64,000 nucleotides of DNA from Pseudomonas graminis (GCF_013201545.1 NZ_CP053746.1:2941001-3005000); one strand, 5' to 3'; positions 36,687-47,600 are shown, numbered from the stretch's first letter. The notes: generated by a model from the letters alone, not told the origin. Program-made: numbers and translations.

Positions 36687-36708
36687 TCGCAAGCAAGCTC
36701 GCTCCCAC
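36687..36708. repeat. Single REP unit, family A
   Basis: One arm (CGCAAGCAAGCTCGCTCCCA) without an inverted mate, directly after the 36.65-kb hairpin. Confidence 0.75.
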
Positions 36709-36787
36709 ATTGACCGCGCGTGTCGCGTCACAACCCGGCATCGACAAGACGGGTAGCCTCTCAAACACGACTTACCGAGCGACAGGC

Positions 36788-37861
36788 TTACTTCGCCTCG
36801 CTCTTGCCACTGTCATAGCGCGTGTTGAACGCCTTCACGAAGGCATTGCGCAGGATCTGCAAAAACGCCTCGAACGCATTGATGTCCTGCTTGTGAACAC
36901 TGCCGCTAAGTTCGACGCGGGTCGCGAACTGGTTCTTGCCTTGATTCTTGAGGACCGTTTCGCCGCCGCCGACCACGGCTTCCCAGATCGAGCGGAAGAA
37001 GCCTTTGTTCTGATTCTCGACATCCTGTTGCCAGTCGAATACATCGACGTTACGCAGCAGGGGCTTTATGTAGCCGCTGAGCTGGCCATTGGTGGCCTGC
37101 GCTTCGACGACCACATCGCCGTCGCCCGCGTTGAAGTCGAATTTACCGTACGCCGAGGCGAAGTCGTTCAGGCGCTTGAGCTGGATACCGGTCGCGCGCA
37201 GCTTGAAGTCAAAGTCCTCCAGGCTGAACGGGTCGAAGGTTGCAGTGCTTTCCAGCGGCGCGTGCCCCAGCAGCATGGCCTTGCCCTCGAAACGGGCATC
37301 ACGCTTGCCGGCCTTGTCTTCGACGTTGGTCAGGTTATAGATGCTGGCGTTGATGTTATCGGCATCGATTTTCACTTTCGGCGTCGAGTTGAAATTGCTG
37401 AAGGTAATCTTGCCGTCCTGAATGCGCAGCTCGTTGAGGGTGATCGGCAGCAGCTTGTCCAGCTGAGCGCGCCAGTCAGTGCCCGCACCGGTCTGGGACT
37501 GGCGCTTGTCCGGGCCACCGTCGACGAAGTTGAGTTCGGGGCTGACGAACGCGACCTCGGCGACCACGGCATGGTCGTACCAGAGCGAATGCCAGCTGAC
37601 AGCGAGGTCGATGACCGGGGCATCCAGCAGCGGCACCGGGACCTTGCCGTCGACCTTGACGATTTTCAGACCGTTGATCCGGTACGCCCCGCGCCACAGG
37701 GCCAGGTCCACATCGGTGAGCTGACCGCGGTAGTCGCCCATGTCTGCCAGCTTGTCATTGAGATAATTGCGCACCACGTACGGCAGCGCGATATGCACCG
37801 CGATGAGCAGCACCACCAGGCCAACAATTGTCCATAACGGCCAGCTGTAACGACGTTTCAT
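36788..37861 (-). CDS. DUF748/AsmA-like envelope protein
   Basis: A 357-residue protein with one N-terminal transmembrane helix (about 9-28, WTIVGLVVLLIAVHIALPYV) and a long beta-rich periplasmic part. Repeated blocks such as LTLNELRIQDGKITFSNF resemble the DUF748/AsmA group, members of which bridge the periplasm for lipid transport or affect outer-membrane assembly. It is shorter than full DUF748 proteins (~1000 residues). The exact role is unknown. Confidence 0.78.
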   Translation of the reverse strand: MKRRYSWPLWTIVGLVVLLIAVHIALPYVVRNYLNDKLADMGDYRGQLTDVDLALWRGAYRINGLKIVKVDGKVPVPLLDAPVIDLAVSWHSLWYDHAVVAEVAFVSPELNFVDGGPDKRQSQTGAGTDWRAQLDKLLPITLNELRIQDGKITFSNFNSTPKVKIDADNINASIYNLTNVEDKAGKRDARFEGKAMLLGHAPLESTATFDPFSLEDFDFKLRATGIQLKRLNDFASAYGKFDFNAGDGDVVVEAQATNGQLSGYIKPLLRNVDVFDWQQDVENQNKGFFRSIWEAVVGGGETVLKNQGKNQFATRVELSGSVHKQDINAFEAFLQILRNAFVKAFNTRYDSGKSEAK

Positions 37862-37987
37862 GTTTCCACCCTCCAGTCACGTAGTTTTGTTGACTGCTGG
37901 CGATGTGATCGGTTCGCTTCGACTGGACGTTGCACCGGCTCAAGGCATAGGCTTTAAGCTTTTCCAAACCTGCACAAGGACCCGGTC

Positions 37988-38962
37988 ATGAGCCGTATTT
38001 ACGCAGATAACGCCCATTCCATCGGCAACACGCCACTGGTGCAGATCAATCGAATCGCGCCGCGCGGGGTCACCATCCTGGCCAAGATCGAGGGGCGTAA
38101 TCCCGGGTATTCCGTCAAATGCCGGATCGGCGCGAACATGATCTGGGACGCCGAAAGCAGCGGCAGACTCAAACCCGGCATGACCATCGTTGAACCGACG
38201 TCCGGCAATACCGGCATCGGCCTGGCATTTGTCGCCGCTGCCCGTGGTTACAAGCTGACCCTGACCATGCCGGCCTCCATGAGTATAGAGCGGCGCAAGG
38301 TGCTCAAGGCCCTTGGCGCCGAACTGGTCCTGACCGAGCCAGCGCTGGGGATGAAAGGCTCCATCGCCAAAGCCGAGGAGCTGCTTGCCAGTGATCCCGA
38401 CACGTACTTCATGCCGGCGCAGTTCGAGAACCCGGCCAACCCGGCCATTCACGAGAAGACCACCGGGCCGGAAATCTGGAACGACACCGACGGCGCCATC
38501 GACGTGCTGGTCGCGGGCGTCGGCACTGGCGGCACGATCACCGGCGTCTCGCGCTACATCAAGCACGCCATGGGCAAGCCGATCATTTCGGTAGCGGTCG
38601 AGCCTATGGGCTCGCCGATCATCACCCAGGCAATGGCCGGCGAAGAGATAAAACCCAGCCCCCACAAGATTCAGGGCATTGGCGCGGGTTTCATCCCGAA
38701 AAACCTCGATCTCTCGATTGTCGACCGCGTCGAACTGGTCAGTGATGAAGAGGCCAAGGCCATGGCCCTGCGTCTGATGCAGGAGGAGGGGATTCTCTGC
38801 GGTATTTCTTGCGGCGCGGCCATGCACGCAGCGGTGCGCCTGGCCGAGAAGCCGGAAATGCAGGGCAAGACCATCGTAGTGGTGCTGCCGGATTCGGGTG
38901 AACGTTACCTGTCGAGCATGCTCTTCAGCGACCTGTTTACTGAACGCGAGCTGACCCAATAG
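37988..38962 (+). CDS. cysK: Cysteine synthase A
   Basis: A 324-residue PLP enzyme that makes cysteine from O-acetylserine and sulfide. The PLP lysine is Lys44 in [14 protein letters not shown]. The substrate loop is [13 protein letters not shown] and the phosphate-binding loop is [14 protein letters not shown]. The C-terminal [10 protein letters not shown] is also typical. The length and GERYLS ending favour CysK (cysK1) over CysM. It stands alone on the plus strand. Confidence 0.95.
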   Translation: MSRIYADNAHSIGNTPLVQINRIAPRGVTILAKIEGRNPGYSVKCRIGANMIWDAESSGRLKPGMTIVEPTSGNTGIGLAFVAAARGYKLTLTMPASMSIERRKVLKALGAELVLTEPALGMKGSIAKAEELLASDPDTYFMPAQFENPANPAIHEKTTGPEIWNDTDGAIDVLVAGVGTGGTITGVSRYIKHAMGKPIISVAVEPMGSPIITQAMAGEEIKPSPHKIQGIGAGFIPKNLDLSIVDRVELVSDEEAKAMALRLMQEEGILCGISCGAAMHAAVRLAEKPEMQGKTIVVVLPDSGERYLSSMLFSDLFTERELTQ

Positions 38963-39120
38963 TCGTGTCCGCGGCCGCTTCGGCTTTTTACCCGGCGGAC
39001 TAAAGCTTATGATGGCCGCCATTCGAAACCCGCCGGAAGATTGTCCCAGGTCATCCGGCAGCGGTTTCAGCAGCGTAAGCTTCGGGCCGCGCCGTTCGGC
39101 CCTGTTCCAAGGAGAGTTTC

Positions 39121-40059
39121 ATGACCCTTTCTTTTGCTGTCAAAGCGGCGATTCTGCTGCTGTTTGTCGGCAGCACGCTGTACGTGCATCTGCGCGGCAA
39201 GGCGCGTTTGCCGGTATTGCGCCAGTTCGTGAATCACTCCGCGCTGTTCGCCCCCTACAACGCCTTGATGTACCTGTTCTCCAGCGTGCCGTCCAAGCCG
39301 TACCTGGACCGCAGCAAGTTTCCCGAGCTCGATGTGCTGCGCGACAACTGGGAAACCATTCGTGACGAAGCCATGCACCTGTTCGACGAAGGCTATATCC
39401 GTGCCGCCGCCAAGGACAACGACGCGGGTTTCGGGTCGTTCTTCAAGAAAGGCTGGAAGCGTTTTTACCTGAAGTGGTATGACAAACCGCTGCCATCGGC
39501 CGAGGCGTTGTGCCCCAAGACCGTCGAACTGGTCAGCCGTATTCCCAATGTCAAAGGCGCGATGTTCGCCCTGTTGCCCGGCGGCAGCCACCTGAATCCG
39601 CACCGCGACCCGTTCGCCGGCTCGCTGCGTTATCACCTGGGCTTGTCGACGCCGAACTCCGACGATTGCCGCATCTTCGTTGACGGTCAGGTGTACGCCT
39701 GGCGCGACGGTGACGACGTGATGTTCGACGAAACCTACGTGCACTGGGTCAAGAACGAAACCGACGTCACCCGCGTGATTCTGTTCTGCGACATCGAGCG
39801 GCCGCTGAGCAATCGCTTCATGACCGCCGTCAACCGTCGCGTCAGCGCATTTCTCGGTCGCGCCACCGCGCCGCAGAACACCGATGACGAGCGCGTCGGC
39901 GGGATCAATCAGGCTTATGCCTTCAGCAAGCGGTTCAGCAACAGCTTCAGCGGCAAGGTCAAGCAGTTCAAACGCGCCAACCCCAAGGCCTATCGCATCT
40001 TGCGTCCGGTGCTGGCAGTGCTCGTGCTGACGCTGCTGGGCTACTGGCTGTTCGGCTGA
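39121..40059 (+). CDS. lpxO: LpxO-type aspartyl/asparaginyl beta-hydroxylase
   Basis: A 312-residue Fe(II)/2-oxoglutarate dioxygenase anchored by a membrane helix at each end (about 3-23 and 292-311). The iron-binding and substrate segments are HLNPHRDPF (His157, His161, Asp163) and DETYVHWVKNET. LpxO hydroxylates the secondary acyl chain of lipid A at C2. With eptA in this window, it is a second lipid A modification gene, not linked to it. The start is ATG 39121 after AGGAGAG. Confidence 0.92.
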   Translation: MTLSFAVKAAILLLFVGSTLYVHLRGKARLPVLRQFVNHSALFAPYNALMYLFSSVPSKPYLDRSKFPELDVLRDNWETIRDEAMHLFDEGYIRAAAKDNDAGFGSFFKKGWKRFYLKWYDKPLPSAEALCPKTVELVSRIPNVKGAMFALLPGGSHLNPHRDPFAGSLRYHLGLSTPNSDDCRIFVDGQVYAWRDGDDVMFDETYVHWVKNETDVTRVILFCDIERPLSNRFMTAVNRRVSAFLGRATAPQNTDDERVGGINQAYAFSKRFSNSFSGKVKQFKRANPKAYRILRPVLAVLVLTLLGYWLFG

Positions 40060-40074
40060 ACGAACGGCTTTATC

Positions 40075-40110
40075 AAGCGCCGTTGCACCCTGTGCAGCGG
40101 CGCTTTTTTT
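40075..40110 (+). terminator. Intrinsic terminator of lpxO
   Basis: The stem AAGCGCCGTTGCA / TGCAGCGGCGCTT (imperfect) is followed by seven T residues, starting 15 bp after the lpxO stop. Confidence 0.92.
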
Positions 40111-40214
40111 ATGCCTGGCACCAAGGCATAACCGGCAAATAGCACGTCTATTCAATCCTCTTCGGGCCAGTCGGCGGACCCTGCGTCCAGCCCTTTTACC
40201 CGGAGACGTTGTTC

Positions 40215-41126
40215 ATGCGCGCCAGATTCCTGATGCTTTCCGCCACGCTGTTCGGCCTGGCCGGTCCGATGGCGGCCGTGGTTGCACCCACCGTTGCCTT
40301 TGCCCAGTCCGCCGCCGTGGCCGTTGCGCCGCAATACGACACCACCCATGTGTACGTGGCCCCAGCAGACGTGGACCGCTTCGTTCAGAGTTTTACCGCC
40401 ACGTTTGGCGGACAGAGCACGCCGCAGGTGGTGGTCAACGTGTTGCCGGTGCCGAGCAGCACCACGTCCCAACTGATTCAGACCCCGGTCGGCACGGTTT
40501 CGCTGTTCGGTTTCAAGACCCCGATCCCGCGTCCATTTGGCGATGAGCGCAACGGCTATCTGGTCCAGGACATGGACCTGGCGATCAAAGAAGCGCGTCA
40601 GGCCGGCGCCGACGTCATCGTTTCGGACTTCCCGGACCCCATCGGTCGCGACGCCGTCGTGCAGTGGCCGGGTGGCGTGAACATGCAGCTTTACTGGCAC
40701 ACCAAAGTGCCGAGTTACGCGCCGTTCCAGACCATTCCCGAGAATCGCGTCTACGTGTCCAACGACCGGGCTGCCGCGTTCGTAAAAGCGTTTATCGCGT
40801 TCTCCCACGGCAAAGTTGTCAGCGACGAGAAGAAAGCGCCGGGCATCGAGATCGGTCGCGCCGATGCCACTTTCCACCGCATTCGCATCGAGTCCCCGTT
40901 CGGCAAGATGGTCGTGCTGGCCACCGACGGCCATCTGCCGTACCCGTTCGGCCACGAGAACACCGGCTATGAGGTTGGCAATCTGCAGGATACGTTGAGC
41001 AAAGCCAAGGCGGCTGGCGTGAACGTGCTCGTCGAGCCCTTTACCAGCGCAGGACGTACGGCGGCAGTTGTTGAGTTTCCGGGTGGCTACGTCGCTGAAA
41101 TTCATCAGACCGCTGCGGCCGGTTGA
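40215..41126 (+). CDS. Secreted VOC (glyoxalase-fold) protein
   Basis: A 303-residue protein with a signal peptide (cleavage after AFA at ~residue 30) and two VOC/glyoxalase-like modules. The first runs from about 42 to 155 (THVYVAPADVDRFVQSF) and the second from 170 to 298 (NRVYVSNDRAAAFVKAF). VOC proteins bind metals and small substrates, but exported ones are uncommon. Start at ATG 40215, before a porin gene that begins 3 bp after its stop, so the two form one transcript. Substrate unknown. Confidence 0.82.
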   Translation: MRARFLMLSATLFGLAGPMAAVVAPTVAFAQSAAVAVAPQYDTTHVYVAPADVDRFVQSFTATFGGQSTPQVVVNVLPVPSSTTSQLIQTPVGTVSLFGFKTPIPRPFGDERNGYLVQDMDLAIKEARQAGADVIVSDFPDPIGRDAVVQWPGGVNMQLYWHTKVPSYAPFQTIPENRVYVSNDRAAAFVKAFIAFSHGKVVSDEKKAPGIEIGRADATFHRIRIESPFGKMVVLATDGHLPYPFGHENTGYEVGNLQDTLSKAKAAGVNVLVEPFTSAGRTAAVVEFPGGYVAEIHQTAAAG

Positions 41127-41129
41127 CCG

Positions 41130-42539
41130 ATGGCGAGTGCTCGATTCGCCTCAGGTTTGAGTGGTGTATGCCTGGCCGTGGCGTTGCCGATGGTGAGTGC
41201 CCAAGTCAATGCCGATACGACTGAGTCAAGGCCGGCGATCAAGACCAATCGCTGGCAGGAGGATTGGTCGGTGCTCGCCAATCCGACCCTCAGGACGGCG
41301 CCGCTGGACAGCCTGAAGTACATCTCGCTGTCTTCGGACAACCCCCAGACGTACCTGTCGTTGGGCAGCACCCTGCGTGAACGTTTCGAGATGAACGACG
41401 CCAGCGCGTTCGGCACCCGCAATGTGGCCCGCGACAGGTATCTGCTGCAGCGCTTTCAGGTCCACGCCGATCTGCACTTCAACGAGAACTGGCGCGTGTT
41501 CACCCAGCTGGAGGACGTGCGCGCGTACGACAAAACCACGATTGGCGGCGCTGATCAGAACCGTACCGACCTGCGCCTGGCGTTTCTGGAATACACCAAA
41601 AAGCTGGGGGACAACACGTTCAAGGCGCGGGTCGGGCGGCAGGATTTCGCCTTCGATTTGCAGCGTTTTATTTCTTCCCGCGACGGGCCGAACGTGCGCC
41701 AGTCGTTCGATGCGTTGTGGGCGGACTGGGAGACCGGCTTGTGGCGCTTCATCGCGATTGCCAGTCGACCGGTGCAGTATCAGGACGAGCGCCACTTCGA
41801 CGATCGCTCCAACCACGAGTTTCGCTTTCACATGCTGCGCGCCGAGCGGTTGGTGGGCGGCAGTAACGAGCTGTCGGCTTACGTCGGGCTGTATGAACGC
41901 GACGACGCCAGTTACCTCGATGCCAGCGGCGCTGAGCACCGGAATATCTTTGACGCACGGCTCGGCGGCGCGGCCGATGGCTACGACTGGGACCTGGAGG
42001 CGATGGGGCAGACCGGCTCGGTCGGCGCCAAAAGCATTCGTGCCTGGGCAGCGGGCAGTCGCGTGGGCTACACGTTTGCCGACATCAGTTGGACGCCGCG
42101 GTTGGGCCTGCAACTGGACGCGGCCTCGGGCGACCGTAACAACGGTGATGGCACGCTGGGCACCTTCAATCCGCTGTTCCCCAACGGCTATTACTTTTCG
42201 CTGGGCGGCTACACCGGCTACGCCAACATCCTGCACGTCAAACCGTCGATTACCATCAAGCCCATCGCCAAGCTGAGCATTCAGACGGCGCTCGGCCTGC
42301 AATGGCGGGAAACGACTGAAGATGCCGTTTACGTGCAACCCAACATAGCAGTGGCCGGAACCGCGGGGCAGGGCAGTCGCTGGACCGGCGCCTATGGGCA
42401 GGTGCGCACGGACTACGCGTTCACCGGCAATCTGAGCGGCGCGATCGAAGCGGTGCACTACGACGTCGGCCAGTCAGTGCGCGATGCCGGCGGGCACGAC
42501 AGCAACTACCTCGGCGTTGAGCTGAAGCTGTCCTGGTAG
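41130..42539 (+). CDS. Alginate-export-family outer-membrane porin
   Basis: A 469-residue protein with a signal peptide (MASARFASGLSGVCLAVALPMVSA) and an 18-strand-type beta barrel of the alginate_exp (AlgE-like) family. It ends in a tryptophan (VELKLSW), as barrel proteins do. Relatives in this family include general porins, not only alginate exporters. No alginate genes adjoin. Spacing of 3 bp to the secreted VOC gene points to a joint role in uptake or processing of an extracellular compound. Confidence 0.85.
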   Translation: MASARFASGLSGVCLAVALPMVSAQVNADTTESRPAIKTNRWQEDWSVLANPTLRTAPLDSLKYISLSSDNPQTYLSLGSTLRERFEMNDASAFGTRNVARDRYLLQRFQVHADLHFNENWRVFTQLEDVRAYDKTTIGGADQNRTDLRLAFLEYTKKLGDNTFKARVGRQDFAFDLQRFISSRDGPNVRQSFDALWADWETGLWRFIAIASRPVQYQDERHFDDRSNHEFRFHMLRAERLVGGSNELSAYVGLYERDDASYLDASGAEHRNIFDARLGGAADGYDWDLEAMGQTGSVGAKSIRAWAAGSRVGYTFADISWTPRLGLQLDAASGDRNNGDGTLGTFNPLFPNGYYFSLGGYTGYANILHVKPSITIKPIAKLSIQTALGLQWRETTEDAVYVQPNIAVAGTAGQGSRWTGAYGQVRTDYAFTGNLSGAIEAVHYDVGQSVRDAGGHDSNYLGVELKLSW

Positions 42540-42671
42540 GGCTCTTTTGGTAGTAGCGCATCAGGGTCATTCACGACGTCGCGCTATGGCATTGCACGAG
42601 GCACCGATCGCTGGTTATAGTCGGCCTCGTTGCCGTAACACCTGGCAACACCGAGTCACTCCTTCCAGAAG

Positions 42672-42848
42672 ATGAGCACGATGCCTGCATTCAGCAAACG
42701 GTTCGCTTTTTCCGCCACGGCTTACGCTGTTGCGGAACCGTGCAGCTGCATGCAAGTCGCCGTCATCACGCACTACCCGCCACCCCCACCTGTGAACAGT
42801 CCTGTCGTGTGCGCCGTTGCACCGCCAAGGGTCGTTGTGCTCGGCTGA
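42672..42848 (+). CDS. Possible small proline- and cysteine-containing ORF
   Basis: A 58-codon frame in the 411-bp gap between the porin and DMT genes. It starts MSTMPAFSKRFAF, contains a CSCM cluster, a PPPPP run and a hydrophobic end. The upstream AGAAG is a weak ribosome-binding site. No family is recognised. It may be chance; the rest of the gap (42540-42671 and 42849-42950) shows no other feature. Confidence 0.25.
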   Translation: MSTMPAFSKRFAFSATAYAVAEPCSCMQVAVITHYPPPPPVNSPVVCAVAPPRVVVLG

Positions 42849-42950
42849 TCGACTGCCTCAACGCTGTCGGTCCAGGCCTGCAAACGCCCGCAAAAAATCC
42901 GTGAATCCGGTTCGTGCCGGGTCCGATTTTGTCTGAATCACAGGTGACTC

Positions 42951-43805
42951 ATGTTCGCTAACAAAGCTTTGGCCTCGATGGCCACAACGACGCTGTTTGT
43001 CCTGCTCTGGAGCAGCGGCGCGATCGTTTCCAAGTGGGGCCTGACCCACGCTTCACCCTTTGCGTTTCTGCTGTTTCGTTTCCTGCTGGCGCTTGTTGCG
43101 CTGGCGATCCTGATCCCTGCGTTGGGTTACAAGCTTCCCGCCACCCGCGCCTCGATGGGCTTCGCGTTGCTGACGGGCGCTGTGCTGCTGGGGGCGTATC
43201 AGATCTGCTACCTGTTGGCGCTGGACATGAAGGTCGCGCCCGGCGTCATGGCCACGATCATGGGCGTGCAACCGATTCTCACGGCCGTGCTGGTCGAACG
43301 CAGCCGCTCGGGGTCACGCCTGTTTGGCCTGAGTATGGGGCTGGTCGGCCTGGTGCTGGTGGTCTGGCAAGGCATCGGCGACGGCGGATCGCTGGCCGGC
43401 ATGGCATTCGGCGTACTGGGCATGTTGAGCATGACCGGCGGCTCGATCATGCAGAAACGCATCACCGACAACCCCCTCGGCACGTTGCCGGTGCAGTACC
43501 TGGCGGGAACGGTAGTGTGCGCCGTCTTCGTGCCGTTTCAGCCTTTTCATTTCGAGCACAGCATCGGCTTCTACCTGCCGGTGCTGTATATGGGGCTGGT
43601 GGTGTCCGTGCTGGCGACGTTTCTGCTGTATCGCCTGATCGCCCAGGGCAATCTGGTCAACGTCACCAGCCTGTTTTACCTGGTGCCCGGCGTCACCGCG
43701 ATCATGGATTACCTGATCTACGGCAACCGCCTCGCGCTGATGAGTTTGCTGGGGATGGTGCTGATCGTGGTGGGGTTGATGTTTGTGTTCAGGAAAGCTG
43801 AGTAG
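42951..43805 (+). CDS. DMT-superfamily transporter (EamA domains)
   Basis: A 284-residue inner-membrane protein of about ten helices in two EamA repeats (about 5-135 and 145-280). Typical features: LLWSSGAIVSKWGL at the N-terminus, GVQPILTAVLVERS, and VTSLFYLVPGVTAIMDYLIYG late in the second repeat. Likely exports an amino acid or metabolite; substrate unknown. Start at ATG 42951 after AGGTG. Confidence 0.9.
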   Translation: MFANKALASMATTTLFVLLWSSGAIVSKWGLTHASPFAFLLFRFLLALVALAILIPALGYKLPATRASMGFALLTGAVLLGAYQICYLLALDMKVAPGVMATIMGVQPILTAVLVERSRSGSRLFGLSMGLVGLVLVVWQGIGDGGSLAGMAFGVLGMLSMTGGSIMQKRITDNPLGTLPVQYLAGTVVCAVFVPFQPFHFEHSIGFYLPVLYMGLVVSVLATFLLYRLIAQGNLVNVTSLFYLVPGVTAIMDYLIYGNRLALMSLLGMVLIVVGLMFVFRKAE

Positions 43806-43850
43806 AGCCGTCCACTCCTGCGGCGAATGCTTCGGGCAATGCGGAAGAAA

Positions 43851-44626
43851 ACTGTAGGAGTGAGCTTGCTCGCGATCTGGCGCGAAGCGGCAGCAGATTG
43901 GTGAATGCGGTGTGTCAGGCATTACCGGGGTGTCGGGTTAGACGACTGCTGCGCAGCCGATCGCGAGCAAGCTCACGCCTACATTGATCGTCGTCTGGCG
44001 CGGAATCTGCGCACGGTCAGGCACGATTTGTGGTCTGGGGCGAATTCTTTGGACGCTGCAAAAACTGTAAGAGTGAGCTTGCTCGCGATCTGGCGTGCAG
44101 CGGCAGCAGACCGGTGCACGCGGTGTGTCAGGCAGTACCGGGGTGTCAGGTTTGACGACTGCTGCGCAGCCGATCGCGAGCAAGCTCACTCCTACATTGA
44201 TCGTCGTCTGGCGCGGAATCTGCGCACGGTCAGGCACGATTTGTGGTCTGGGGCGAATTCTTTGGACGCTGCAAAAACTGTAAGAGTGAGCTTGCTCGCG
44301 ATCTGGCGTGCAGCGGCAGCAAACCGGTGCACGCGGTGTGTCAGGCAGTACCGGGGTGTCAGGTTTGACGACTGCTGCGCAGCCGATCGCGAGCAAACTC
44401 ACTCCTACATTGATCGTCGTCTGACGCGGAATCTGCGCACGGTCAGGCACGATCTGTGGCCTGGGGCGAATTCTTTGGACGCTGCAAAAACTGTAAGAGT
44501 GAGCTTGCTCGCGATCTGGCGCGCAGCGGCAGCAAACCGGTGCATGCGGTGTGGCAGGCAGTACCGGGGTGTCAGGTTTGACGACTGCTGCGCAGCCGAT
44601 CGCGAGCAAGCTCACGCCTACAGTGG
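43851..44626. repeat. Tandem array of four 213-bp units, each holding a family A REP pair
   Basis: Unit starts fall at 43851, 44064, 44277 and 44490, exactly 213 bp apart; the fourth is cut after its right REP arm. Each unit has an inverted REP pair (GAGTGAGCTTGCTCGCGATC and its complement) and a ~90-bp spacer shared between units. Units 2 and 3 are nearly identical; units 1 and 4 differ at more positions, and in unit 3 the right arm has an A for G. Because 213 is divisible by 3, both strands stay open through the array, giving spurious frames at 43905-44645 and 43938-44615. Confidence 0.95.
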
Positions 44627-44660
44627 GTCATCGTTCCCATCTTGACGACACCAGCCAGCC

Positions 44661-47600
44661 TCAACCCAGCCGCACATGCCGACTCAACAACGCTCGCAGG
44701 GCTGCGGGCTTCACCGGTTTGGCCAGGTATTCCAGGCCCGCGGCATGCACTTGGGCGATTAGCTCCGGGCGGCCGTCGGCGCTGATGACCACCCCGGGGA
44801 CGGGCTCACCCAGCTGCGTACGCAGCCAAGCCATCAGTTCGGTGCCGATTTCGCCGTGGTCCAGGTGGTAATCCACCAACGCCAGGTGCGGGCGAATGCC
44901 GTCGTTGAGCAGGGCCTGGCATTCCTCGCGATTGCGCGCGGTCCAGACCTGACAACCCCAGCGGCTGAGCAGGCTATTCATGCCGATCAGAATGCTGTCT
45001 TCATTGTCGACGCACAGAATCTGCGTGCCGTTCAGCACGGCCCGCAAAGGCTCGCTCGGCGCAGCGGCCGGCATCGGCAATGCGGGCGCCAGCGGTACCG
45101 TAACGCTGAACACGCTGCCCCGGCCCGGCCATGAACGCACTTCCAGCGAATGACCGAGCACACGGCACAGACCATCGGCGATCGCCAGGCCCAATCCCAG
45201 CCCTTTCTCGGCGCGGGTCTGATGGCTGTCCAGCCGTTTGAATTCCTCGAAAATCACCTGCCGCTTGTCCTCGGGAATGCCCGGCCCACGGTCCCAGACC
45301 TCCAGGCTCAGCTGCCCGTTCCGGCGCCGCACCCCCAGCAGAATCGGCCCCTTGGCGTAACGAAACGCGTTGGTCAGGAAGTTCTGCAGCACCCGCCGCA
45401 GCAGTTTGGCATCGCTGGCCACGCGCAACGTGCTGCCGCGCACGCGGAAGTCCAGACCCTGCTCCTGGGCAAGGGCCTTGAATTCAGCGCCGAGGGTTTC
45501 AAACAGGTTATTCAGGGCGAACGGCGTGATGGTCGGCGTGAACTTGCCGCTCTCCAGGCGCGAAATATCCAGCAAGTCGCTGATCAGGTCTTCGGCCGAA
45601 CGCAGGGAGCTGTCCAGGTGCTGGATCAGCTGCTTCGCTTCCGCCGGCACGTTGTCGTCGTTGTGCAACAAGGCGGCGGAGAACAAACGCGCCGCGTTCA
45701 TGGGCTGCATCAGGTCGTGGCTGACGGCGGCGAGAAAGCGCGTTTTCGACTGATTGGCGGCTTCCGCATGGGCCTTGGCTTCGCTCAGCGCCGTGTTCAG
45801 CTGCGACAGCTCCCGCGTCCGTTCAGCCACGCGCTGTTCGAGGCTTTCATTGGCGCCCTTGAGAGCATGCTCGGCCTCGCGGAAGGCGGTGATGTCAGTG
45901 AAGCTCATCACGAAGCCTCCGCCGGGCATCGGGTTGCCGATCAGCTCAATCACCTGCCCATTGGGAAACAATCGCTCGGAGGTATGCGCGCGGCCCTGAC
46001 GCATCCAGTGCAGCCGTCGGGCAACGTGCACCTCGGCCTCGCCGGGCCCGAGCAGGCCGCGCTCGGCGTTGTAGCGGATGATGTCGGCGATGGGCCGGCC
46101 CACGCTGATCAAGCCTTCCGGGTAGCTGAACAGCTCCAGATAGCGTGCGTTCCAGGCCACCAGCCGCAGGGACTGGTCCACCACACTGATGCCCTGGGTG
46201 ATGTTCTCGATGGCGCCTTGCAACAGGGCGCGATTGAACTGCAGCACTTCGGAGGCTTCGTCGGCGATGCGCACCACATCTTCGAGCTGCATGTCGCGGC
46301 CTTCGATCGCCGCCTTGACCACCGCCCGTGTCGACGACGTGCCCAGCACCCCCGCCAGCAAGCGTTCGGTGTGGGCGATCCATTCGCCGGTGGCGTTCTG
46401 GTTGGGATTGAAGCCTTTGCCCTGTCGGTAGGCGAAGCGGATGAAGCTTTGTTGCGCTCGCTCTTCTCCGACAAAACGCGCCGAGAGCTTGAGCAAGTCT
46501 TCGATCTGCACTGCCAGCAGCGAGCGATTGTTAGGCCGCGCCTGCAATTCCTGACCGATGAAACGCCCCGCCTGCCAGTGTTCGGACACCCGCGTTCGCG
46601 ACAGCAGCGAGACCCACACAAACAGCGCCAGGTTGCCCAGCATCGACAGGACCACACCCTGGGTCAGCGGGCTGATCGGTAGATTGAAGGGATTGCTGTG
46701 CAGCCACGCCAGCAGCGGAAAACTGCTCAGCGACCAGCCCATGCTGTGGGCAATGATCGGCAGCACCAGGGTGTAAAACCAGATGAACACCCCGGCCGCA
46801 AGCCCGGCAAACACCCCGCGCCGATTGGCCGGCTTCCAGTACAGCGCGCCAATCATCGCCGGCATCAACTGCGTGATGGCGGCGAAGGCGATCTGGCCGA
46901 TGGTCGCCAGGCTCGCGGTCGATCCCAGCAACCGGTAGCTGACGTAGGCGAGCAACAGAATGACGACGATGCTGACCCGGCGCACCGAGAGCATCCAGTG
47001 GCGGAACACCTCAAACGGGCGCTCGGCGGTTTTGCGCCGCAGCAGCCATGGCAGCAGCATGTCGTTGGAGACCATGGTCGACAGCGCGACGCTGGCGACG
47101 ATCACCATGCCGGTGGCCGCCGAGGCGCCCCCGATGAACGCCAGCATCGCCAGCGTCGGGTGGGCGTGGGCCAACGGCACGCTGATCACGAACGAGTCAG
47201 GCAGCACCGAGGCCGGCAGCAGCATCTGCCCGGCCAGCGCAATCGGCACCACGAACACCGCCGCCAGCACCAAGTATGCCGGGAACACCCATTTGGCCAG
47301 GCGCAGATCCTGAGGCTCGATGTTCTCCACCACGGTGACGTGAAATTGCCGGGGCAGGCAGATGATCGCCATCATGGCGACGCCGGTCTGCACCACCATC
47401 GACGGCCAGTTGACCGTTTCCTTCCAGTATTCCTCCAGGCGCGGCGCGAGCATGGCCTGGTTGAACAGGTCATCCACGCCGTCGTACAGGCCAAAGGTCA
47501 CGAACGCCCCGACGGCCATGAAGGCGAACAGCTTGACCAGCGACTCGAACGCAATCGCCAGGACCATGCCGCGGTGGTGCTCGGTGGCGTCGAGGTTGCG

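Noticed and set aside
43851..44626. CRISPR array
   Set aside because: Repeats are 213 bp with near-identical spacers and no cas genes; it is a tandem duplication.
43905..44645. Repetitive 246-residue protein on the plus strand and 225-residue one at 43938-44615 on the minus strand
   Set aside because: Both come from the 213-bp REP array, whose period is a multiple of three; their residues are translated REP palindromes.
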